A stretch of 64,000 nucleotides of DNA from Ascarosepion bandense (taxonomy: Eukaryota; Mollusca; Cephalopoda; Sepiida; Sepiidae): assembly GCA_037127315.1 (NCBI GenBank), contig JBBBDQ010001124.1, positions 805,001 to 869,000 of the forward strand, in the 5' to 3' direction. The position numbers and the translations under genes are program-made. Positions 56,926 through 64,000 of this stretch are shown here, in pieces. The notes beneath the pieces are model-generated. The model worked only from the letters and a program-made list of their open reading frames with translations. It was not told the origin of the DNA and did not search any database. The first letter of the stretch is position 1; every line of letters begins with the position of its first letter.

Positions 56926-57584
56926 CTCTTTCTTTTAACAGGAGATATCCAAATCTATTTACCACATGCTGTATTTTTTGTGAGTACAATTATTTATTTC
57001 TTAAACCTCTCTCATTTTTTTTTAGTCTGCCGCCACATGCTTAATATAACCTGTTTTTCTAACAAAAATTGACTATACCCTAGATTTGGATTTGTAAGAG
57101 CAGAGTGTGAAATGACTAGGTTTTAAATTGAATGTGAATCACCAATTTCACTTTCTGGGCCCATCACAACTACCAGTATGTATCTGCTGATTACAGAAGC
57201 TCAAATCTAATCATATAGCTTTTATTCTTTATTTTCCCCCAAACACCCAATATGTTACCATATTTATTTGCATACACTAGTAGTAGTAGTAGTAATATTA
57301 CTTAAATTTATAATATTGCCAGTTATTATTGATTTTTGACAAACAACAGAAATAAGAAAGAAAATGCTATACAAAAAGTAATACTAATTGATAAAATAAT
57401 TATCTCGAATCTTCTATAAAATACACAACCCTATCTTCAATGTATCTTGCAATATTCACAGCTCTATTTCGAGCCAAAAGATCAACTTAGTATTTAAATT
57501 AATTTAGCTGTAATTGAGTTAAGTGAAATTGAGCAGCAACTTCCGGCAAGGAATATGTAACGACTCAGACAGACATAACATTTT
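56926..57584. other. Unassigned AT-rich sequence
   Basis: No gene recognised. A short (TAG)n run lies at about 57280. Confidence 0.5.
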
Positions 57585-57830
57585 ATTTTTATTTTATTTA
57601 CCTCAAACGAGGTAGTAAAGCCACTAAAACACAAGATGACAGTCAGTCCGTCAAGTGCCATACGTGAAATATGCTTAGGCGATCATGTCTCAAAAGGGAC
57701 ATGACTGACTGGGCAGAAGATTATCCTGCAGTAGGTTGCCATTGCTTTCTGCAGTAGACCGATTGCCAGCCAAGGCTATAGAACCCAGTCTGTCCTGTTA
57801 TTTGACTCACTGCTAGAGGGGGAAGAAATG
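57585..57830 (-). mobile_element. LINE tail remnant followed by SINE-A 3' half
   Basis: 57585-57635 resembles the CR1/Jockey-like LINE 3' tail (ATTTACCTCAAACGAGGTAG). From 57641 a SINE-A in minus orientation begins GTCAGTCCGTCAAGTGCC and runs to about 57830, without its head. Confidence 0.75.
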
Positions 57831-57849
57831 TATTGTTATTAAATAGTAA

Positions 57850-57901
57850 TTACTGGGGGATTAGTTACTTCATAACAATAGAAAACCGATCCCCCACTTT
57901 A
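57850..57901. repeat. Imperfect palindrome related to family E
   Basis: CTGGGGGATTAGTT pairs with AACCGATCCCCCA around a short loop, like the palindromes at 6347 and 61965. Confidence 0.65.
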
Positions 57902-57945
57902 TGCACAGTAAAAGCCTTAATCATGTCTTCGGTTATTATATTCAG

Positions 57946-58258
57946 TCAGTCAGTTAGTTAAGTGCCATACGTGAAACACACTTTGGGCGATCATGTCTCG
58001 AAAGGGACATGACCGACTGGGCAGAAGATTATCCCGCAGTAGGTTGCCATTGCTTTCTGCAGTAGACTGGTTGCCAGCCAAGGCTATAGAACCTAATCTG
58101 TTTTGTTATTTAACCCATAACTTCAGGGAAGAGATGGATTAACACCTTTCCCAAGGATATTTGAGCATAATTTAATGCAAAGAATTCAACTGGAATAGGA
58201 ACTCGGCTCTCCGATTTTTCATTCCGAGCCAATGTCCACTGTACCACAACACACATCC
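57946..58258 (-). mobile_element. SINE-A, full length
   Basis: It begins GTCAGTCAGTTAGTTAAGTG and ends ACCACAACACACATCC. The stem, body and head are all present. Confidence 0.92.
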
Positions 58259-58349
58259 AGGACAGAATAATGCAACACGAGAGGAATAAGCAAAAAAGAA
58301 ACGTTATTAATGAGAACAATAAAAGAAAAATCACGAAAACAGTAGATAA

Positions 58350-58990
58350 TGATTGACATTGAAACTGTAAGATTAAAACTTATGGTTGCATCTAGCCAAT
58401 TTAATTGTAAATTGATGAGACCTTGTTGCTTATCTAGAATTGCACTTAAATTCATGAAGTCTATGTACCATAGCAGAAAGTCTCATCAGAACAATTACCA
58501 TGAATGTATTTATAGAAAAGGCACATTGAAGTGCCTTTTCTATAAATCACATAAATAGGATATGCGTTGTGGCACAGTGGATATCGGCTCGGAATGAGAA
58601 ATCGGGAAACCGAGTTCGAATTCCAGTTGAATTCCTTGCATTCACTTCTGCACAAATACCCTTGGGAAAGGTATTAATCCATCTATTCCTTCCAGTTATG
58701 GGTTAAATAACAGGACAGATTGGGTTCTATAGCCTTGGTCGGCAACCAGTCTACCGCAGAAAGCAATGGCAACCTACTGTGGGATAATCTTCTGCCCAGT
58801 CAGTCATGTCTCTTTCGAGACATGATTGCCCAAAGCGTGTATCGTGCATGGCACTTAACTGACTGACATTGAAGCTACATTATGGTTTTAGGAAAGCAAC
58901 CGAAGCTGAGCTGCCAGCTTAGCACCAATAACATTGCAGTTTCTTCTCTGGATTCTATCAAGAATCTTCGAAGAACCAGGCTTAATGCGG
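58350..58990 (-). mobile_element. CR1/Jockey-like LINE, decayed, split by SINE-A
   Basis: On the minus strand the right part (58990-58875) reads like LDRIQRRNCNVIGAKLAAQL, and the left part (about 58530-58350) reads CLFYKYIHGNCSDETF. In intact copies these blocks follow each other. A SINE-A sits between them, bounded by ACATTGAAG at 58523-58531 and 58866-58874. Confidence 0.7.
58558..58867 (+). mobile_element. SINE-A, full length, inside a LINE
   Basis: It starts GGATATGCGTTGTGGCACAG and ends CACTTAACTGACTGAC. The 9-bp ACATTGAAG duplication is next to the 3' end but about 27 bp away from the 5' end. The extra DNA contains TGCCTTTTCTATAAA, an inverted copy of the adjoining LINE sequence. Confidence 0.92.
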
Positions 58991-59535
58991 CTGCAAGATT
59001 AAAAGTATGGGGGATTGGGAGATTTATAAATAGGTTTTGTCAAGTAGATTGCTACATGTGAGTAATATAGAAGCAGATATCGAGAGATAAAGATGTCGAA
59101 AAACTTCTTTTTCTTCTTTCTGGTGAGATTAATTGGATACCAAGACATTAAGGTTTTGAATTATTTGCTAGATTTGTTCTGATGTACACAGAGATTTGTT
59201 CTTAAGACCCCTTGCTGGCCATTCTGGGTAGTCTTGCAAGCTACATGTAATACATGTGCCTTATTTTGGGTATTCCTGATTTAAAGGTTATTTTTGCATT
59301 CATGATTGAAAAGTCATTATATAATTAACTATGAGATTGCTATTTTTTTTTTTTTTTTTTTTCCATGTAAGATAATTTTACAAAGAGATGATCTTTTGAT
59401 TGGTTCATTTATAAATCTTTTTTTCTTACCTCCTTTCAGAAGATTCGAGCGTTAGTGAGAATTTTTTGTCTAATTTGTATTTGGTTTTTTACATTGTTGG
59501 TATATATTATTTTTTAAATCTAAAATAACATTAAG
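58991..59535. other. Unassigned AT-rich sequence
   Basis: Possibly the decayed 3' part of the reverse transcriptase relic to the right. A T run lies at 59343-59362. Confidence 0.4.
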
Positions 59536-59800
59536 GACATCTACTTTGTTATATTTGTATTAAGCCACTTGTAAATTAAAGTTTTAAATTCGGTATATAT
59601 TAACTTTCTAATTTTATCAATTTTAATATTTGTGGAATTTCTTGCCACCATAAGGCCATCATCCCTGTATAATCCAATATCTTCTGTATTTATATCATTA
59701 TGGGCCATAAGTTTATATAGCACAAATAATCCAACAAGACGGGAAGGCTCAGCAGTCTGAGGATCACATTGTTATATCAAAATTTTCATTAGAATTTTTG

Positions 59801-60220
59801 GTAAACTTTTGATTTGTTCCCCGAAGGCTTTTACCCCTTCAAATCTTTCCAAAACATCCTGATTTCTGTGCAAATGTATGTGCTGAACTCAAACTGGTAA
59901 TTGTTTATTCTTTTTGCAATTACTACGCGGAAATTGAGATCCAAAACCAAACAAATCTCGGAGTAATTGCTCAAAGGAAGTAAAATAGGCCAAAATAAGA
60001 ATCCTACACCTCAAGTCATTCAGCGGTGTGAATCAGATATTAGAACGGTGGTAAGGGGTGAGATAGTCAGATTTTTTCTGGTCGATAACATGAAAAAAGG
60101 TAGGTTTCTTCAATAAACAATTATCGATTTAAGTTCAGCATATACATTTGCACAGAATTAAGCATGTTTTCAAAAGATTTGATGGGGTAAAGGCCTTCGG
60201 GGAACAAATCAAAAATTTAC
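59801..60220. mobile_element. Foldback element inserted in the reverse transcriptase relic
   Basis: Arms of about 110 bp at 59801-59910 and 60110-60220 are inverted copies. Both contain GATTTGTTCCCCGAAGGC (or inverse) and TGTGCAAATGTAT. The spacer of about 200 bp has no coding sequence. Confidence 0.8.
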
Positions 60221-60377
60221 TGAATTGACTTTTTGCATTTATTATGATGTTCGACTCCTCCTCTGATAGGCCAGAATAAACGGTGGCAAATTCTAATGCA
60301 GTAAATTCCCTTGATATTGATGGTTAATATTCTTCAATCTGAAATTGGATTAAAAAACAGTTGTTCTTTTCTTTCAT

Positions 60378-60455
60378 ATTCTTCTTCTTCTATATGCCCT
60401 GTCCCTTCAGGACATCGGCGATCATGGCTCTCCACGTCTCCCTATCCCTAGTTCT
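60378..60455 (-). mobile_element. RTE-like LINE 3' tail fragment
   Basis: It contains TATGCCCTGTCCCTTCAGGA and GCGATCATGGCTCTCCACG, the tail seen at 44.53, 61.80 and 62.05 kb. It lies within the reverse transcriptase relic. Confidence 0.8.
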
Positions 60456-60579
60456 TTGTTAAATTTTTCTTGATTAGAGTATTATATTGCTTTGGTGTTA
60501 ATTTATAGAAATTTGCTTTTCTATCCAATTTTCTCGATACATTATTGGATTTATCAATTTTTTCACTATCTTTTGAAGA

Positions 60580-61510
60580 TTTTTTTTTTCATCATTTCAT
60601 CCCAAGCAAGGCATTCTACTGCCACTATTGTGCAGGGGGTTACATAGGGAAAAGTGATGAGAAAGAGTGGTTAGTTATAGGAAATGTCGGGAGGAGGGTG
60701 ATAGACAGATGGGTATACTGTGGATAGGGGTTGGGTAGATGGGAAGAGAGTTTGAGAGAATGGATACGAGTTAGTGTGATAAGAGATGTTTATTGACCTT
60801 ACAATTAAATTCCTGGAGATTGTAGCTGTCTGGGAAGCAAGTAAACGGAAGGGAATTCCACAGGTGGGAAGTGCGAGAAAAGAAGCTGTTAGAGTAGAAA
60901 TTGTGGTTACATTTTATCTGTTTCACTGTAAAAGAGTGAGACCTAGTTGCCAATCTAGTATCACTTGCAAATTCATACCTAGGGGGCACCACTGATCTAA
61001 GTTCATCGGAGTAGAAGTCGTGAAAGTATTTATAGAAGAGGCACAGGCAAGCCATATCATGCTGGTGAGAGAGTGACTGCAGCCGGGCTGCCAACTTGGT
61101 ATCGATCACATTTTTTTTTTTTTGTCTTTAATCGTATCACCCCGAGCAAGGCAGTAATGCCACTGTTGTGCAGGGGGCTACGTAATAGTAAAAAAATTGG
61201 AAAAGAGAAAGCTGGAAACCACATTCTAAACCAGGAACAAGGGATGAGCCACTTAACCTGTTCAATAGACATGAGTGGAGTGTGAACCGGGCGATAGATA
61301 GATCTATCTACTCCAATTGAAAAAAACAAAAAAACAAACAAAGTGAGAAGATTGGAGAAGAGAAAGCCGGAAACCACATCCTAAACAGGGAACAAGGGAT
61401 GAGCCTCTTCATCTGTTCAATAGACGTGGATGGAGTGTGAACCGGGCGATAGATACATTACAGATTCTCTGTTGTATTTTGTCAAGAACCCTGAAAGATG
61501 TTAGAAATAA
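60580..61510 (-). mobile_element. CR1/Jockey-like LINE 3' part, split by a second LINE tail
   Basis: On the minus strand it reads LAARLQSLSHQHDMACLCLF and CYKYFHDFYSDELRSVVPPR-like sequence. Then SDTRLATRSHSFTVKQIKCN, SFFSRTSHLWNSLPFT and YNLQEFNCKVN follow, the best-kept C-terminal frame of this family in the window. The tail ends at about 60590 with GGGATGAAATGATG. Upstream sequence resumes at 61459-61510 after an insertion. Confidence 0.88.
61113..61458 (-). mobile_element. LINE tail insertion with an internal duplication
   Basis: On the minus strand the insertion ends with GGGGTGATACGATTAAAGAC and an A run (T run at 61111-61123). Its other part consists of two copies of a segment of about 105 bp (61197-61300 and 61353-61455), both with GGAACAAGGGATGAGCC and GTGTGAACCGGGCGATAGA. 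ATCACATT at the left edge and ATACATT at the right edge may be the target-site duplication. Confidence 0.7.
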
Positions 61511-61614
61511 TTTCTTCTTTTATGAAAAGTGATATTATTTACTACATTAAGTAAATCATTTTCAAATACAAAACACTTATAAATTATAATAATAATTTAC
61601 TATTTACTTCTGCC

Positions 61615-61790
61615 TCGATGATAAATCTGCTGAGGCTGACAAAGCAAACCTTGCTGCTGGTCTTGAAAAGAACCTCCAAACTGTGGTGAACTAAGGTAAG
61701 AAATGGCTCATGAATTTTAATGCTTCCAAAAGCTGCTATCCTTTAACCACCATAGACAGTCACTCCTACCTCATGTCAGCATAAATCAGG
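61615..61790 (+). mobile_element. CR1/Jockey-like LINE, internal fragment
   Basis: The plus strand reads ADKANLAAGLEKNLQTVVN, a stop, then GKKWLMNFNASKS and LTTIDSHSYL, a segment just downstream of the reverse transcriptase motif. It is the part immediately upstream of that kept in the 14.4 and 8.3 kb copies. Confidence 0.75.
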
Positions 61791-61791
61791 C

Positions 61792-61917
61792 TTCTTCTAT
61801 GTGCTTTTTCCTTTCAGGACATAGGCGATCATGGCTTTCCACGTCTCCCTATCCCTGGTGGCTCTTAGCATGCCTTCTCCTGTTACCACCACCCAAACCC
61901 TGCTCTGCCATCCATGA
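61792..61917 (-). mobile_element. RTE-like LINE 3' tail fragment
   Basis: It contains GGCGATCATGGCTTTCCACG and GTGGCTCTTAGCATGCCTTC, the same 3' end as the copy beginning at 62043. Confidence 0.8.
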
Positions 61918-62035
61918 GCTCAACCCCATAAATCTAAAATATAACTGTATAGAAATTAGCATGGCCACAAAATGAGGGATCAGTTTATATATTGATTATA
62001 ATATAGATTTGATCCCCAACTTACTTCTTATAAAC
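61918..62035. mobile_element. Small hairpin-bearing element (family E), copy 2
   Basis: In reverse it aligns with 6347-6452 both in the palindrome (GAGGGATCAGTTTATATATTG, shortened here to its core, and GATCCCCAACTT) and in the flanking GTATAGAAA region. Confidence 0.5.
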
Positions 62036-62042
62036 ATTTGGC

Positions 62043-62760
62043 ATATATCTTCCTCTTCTATGTAACCTGTCCTTTCAGGACAGGCGATCATGGCTTTCCA
62101 TGTCTCCCTATCCCTGGTGGCTCTTAGCACCCCTTCTCCTGTTACACCTCGCAATCCCCGTTCCGTCATCCACCTGATTAGGTCCTGCAAATATGTTATC
62201 TGCTTCTTTCCTCTCTCTTTTTCCTTCTATCTGGCCTGTCAGTATCAGGTTCTCCAAGCCCTTCTTCCTCATTGCATGTCCCAGGAACTTTAGCTGTCTC
62301 TTCCTGATGCTCAGTATGAATTTCCTTTTTATTGCCATTCTTTCCAAAATCTCATCATTGCTCATATGCTCGGTCCATGATATCCGCAGCACCCTTCTGT
62401 AGAACCACATTTTTGCTGCTTCCAGTTTTGTCCTCATATTCAATGATATTGTCCAGCATTCACTGCCGTATTGAAGAACTGACATCATATAGCAATCCGG
62501 CACTCTCTTCTTTGTTTCTAGTGAAATTTTCCTGTGTCTTAGTACTTTACTCAGCTTCTGGAATGCGTCCTTTGCCATGCCAATTCACCTTCGGATCTCT
62601 GTGTCGCACTTTCCATCTTTTGTTAGAACACTTCCTAGGTATTTAAATTTTGGTACTTGCTTGATTCCGGTATCCCCCACCCGTATTTGGCATTTTGGGT
62701 TACACCTTTTGCTGATGACCGTGCATTCAGTTTTATCAATTTTATATTATTTACTATATG
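62043..62760 (-). mobile_element. RTE-like LINE, C-terminal part
   Basis: A long frame at 62578-62108 encodes AKDAFQKLSKVLRHRKISLE, SVLQYGSECWTISLNMRTKL, MWFYRRVLRISWTEHMSN and LKFLGHAMRKKGLENLILTG, almost undisturbed. Upstream (62760-62580) are ECTVISKRC-like and KYLGSVLTKDGK-like blocks with a frameshift at the junction. The copy is 5'-truncated in the region after the YADD motif. It is one of the better preserved copies. Confidence 0.88.
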
Positions 62761-63061
62761 AAATTAAATTACCCAAACACTTGTTATTTACTATATCAAG
62801 CAAATCATTTTCAAACCCAAACATTTTACTGTTAAGCTTGAAAGAAAAAAAAAAACGTATCCCCCCCCAAATATATAACCTATATTTTCAAATTTAAGTC
62901 ATTTCGTTCTGATTAGTTAAGTTAAACACATAAAGTCTAAAATTTTGTATCTTTTTTTATATTTAATTCTTTATATATTATCTTTTTTTTATATTTAATT
63001 CTTAATATAACAAATGTATTGCTTTCTATGTTCAAATGTAAATCATTTTCATCACTTTATT
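62761..63061. other. Unassigned AT-rich sequence
   Basis: Nothing recognised; short A and C runs at about 62846-62868. Confidence 0.5.
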
Positions 63062-63260
63062 GAACATTGCCCGATGACGAGGTAAAATCTAGAAACAGAA
63101 ATTTCTATGTTGCAATGTAAATTAAATAACTTTTTACATAAAAAGATTAATTATATTATGCTTAACGATTTAATGTTGTATTGAACACTTTTTAAAAAAA
63201 GTAAATACCAGAGAACTGGGGATTCTAAACCTGTTAGTTCTCGTCACCTGGAGATATATA
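63062..63260 (-). mobile_element. Element G, copy without the second palindrome arm
   Basis: In reverse it aligns with 34740-34953: GGTGACGAGAACTAAC, TCTCTGGTATTTACTTT, TTTACATTGCAAC and ACCTCGTCATCGGGCAATG. It lacks the inverted second arm found at 34956-35061. Confidence 0.75.
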
Positions 63261-63727
63261 ATTTAGAATTAGTATAAACTATTGGTCTGGTAGTCCACTG
63301 TTTGTAGAGATTTACTTTATTAAAAGCACTTGACACTTAGTAGCACATTAAATATGGTAATATTTTCATTATAAATTTATAATAAAAACAAAGTTTACTT
63401 CAACACAAGAGCCGTTGTGTTTTGCTACTATCTTATAAAGCACCTTGTCAGGCAGAGAAATATTTTTTTAACTGTTAGGAATTATTATACATAGTGTTGT
63501 ATCTTGGAGGAATGTTAATACACAGATATAAATAATGACCTGATTTTTTATTGGTTAGCTGCAATAATATTTCTCTTGTGTTGCAGTAAACTGTTTTTAT
63601 TATAAACTTACAACAAAAATATTTCTTTCTCTTTCTGTGTGTGGCAGGTAGTCGCTCACTAAAGGCTCATAGTCATGACCTATTTATGCCAGGAACGTAT
63701 ATTCCACTCATGGAAATGTACATACTA
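63261..63727. other. Unassigned AT-rich sequence
   Basis: No gene or known repeat recognised. Two similar pieces (AAATTTATAATAAAAACA and TTATTATAAACTTACAAC) may be remnants of an inverted repeat. Confidence 0.4.
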
Positions 63728-63936
63728 GACCCTTGGGAAAGGTATTAATCCATCTCTTCCTTCCAGTTATGAGTTAAATAACAGGACAAATTGGGTTCTA
63801 TAGCCTTGGCTGGCAACCAGTCTACCACAGAAAGCAATGGCAACCTACTGCAGGATAATCTTCTGCTCAGTCAGTCATGTCACTTTTGAGACATGATTGC
63901 CCAAGCATGTTTCACGTATGGCACTTAACTGACTGA
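63728..63936 (+). mobile_element. SINE-A, 5'-truncated
   Basis: It begins GACCCTTGGGAAAGGTATTA and ends GGCACTTAACTGACTGAATC. The tRNA-like head is missing. Confidence 0.92.
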
Positions 63937-64000
63937 ATCTGATAATAAATAAATGAGAACATAATAAAATGGCCTAACTTTAAAGAAATTTTTTCAGCAT

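Larger units (their letters stand above)
59540..60575 (-). mobile_element. Reverse transcriptase relic with YRDD motif, split by a foldback
   Basis: On the minus strand, 60570-60458 encodes KANFYKLTPKQYNTLIKK. About 60355-60225 gives QIEEY, a stop, PSISREFTALEFATVYSG and LSEEESNIIINAK. 59800-59541 gives SRLVGLFVLYKLM and EDIGLYRDDGLMVARNS, followed by a DVLNVILDLKN block. In related proteins (I)EEFYPSIS precedes the ALxFA segment and GLYRDDGL is the catalytic motif, so the order is right. An RTE LINE tail (60378-60455) and a foldback (59801-60220) interrupt it. I cannot place the clade securely; a Penelope-like element is one possibility. Confidence 0.7.

Overview
This is a 64 kb stretch of eukaryotic, almost certainly invertebrate animal, nuclear DNA. 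I recognise no intact host protein-coding gene. It is AT-rich, full of (AT)n and (AC)n microsatellites, and holds three large tandem arrays. Almost everything else identifiable is a decayed transposable element: non-LTR retrotransposons of two lineages, a Ty3/gypsy fragment, an unusual reverse transcriptase with a YRDD motif, mariner and Tc1 relics, MITEs and foldbacks. There are also about 17 copies of one tRNA-derived SINE (called SINE-A here) and three copies of a second (SINE-B). A 5S rRNA-like sequence of metazoan type is present. The repeat style suggests a lophotrochozoan, perhaps a cephalopod or other mollusc. That is inference; nothing here fixes the species.

Layout. 1-9.7 kb: microsatellites, mariner relics, a 186-bp foldback, fragments of an RTE-like LINE and of a CR1/Jockey-like LINE, and an unclassified element (called FC) split by a LINE insertion. 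9.7-14.35 kb: a SINE-A copy, two diverged seed copies, then about 51 copies of a 66/67-bp minisatellite. 14.4-24.4 kb: LINE fragments, SINE-A copies, a 45-bp tandem repeat, a gypsy gag/RNase H relic split by a SINE-A with a perfect 11-bp target-site duplication, and a Tc1-type MITE. 24.45-31.8 kb: about 185 copies of a 39/40-bp minisatellite with an indel-rich middle. 31.8-37.5 kb: mostly unassigned, with a 218-bp palindrome, a family A element and a mariner fragment. 37.5-42.7 kb: a 32-36 bp minisatellite array that reverses orientation near 42.08 kb. 42.66-43.16 kb: SINE-B, 5S and SINE-A, head to tail. 44.2-64 kb: a Tc1-like element split by an RTE LINE, another mariner relic, family A copies, many SINE-A copies, a possible solo LTR, a 30-bp tandem repeat, a reverse transcriptase relic split by a foldback, and nested LINEs to the end.

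The sequence records layers of insertion rather than cooperating genes. Several insertions can be ordered by target-site duplications or by comparison with unoccupied relatives. The most unusual features are the three-part Pol III cluster with 5S, the conserved nested stem at the 3' end of SINE-A, the array that switches strand, and several long near-perfect palindromes. The long open frames in the tandem arrays come from stop-free repeat units and are not genes.
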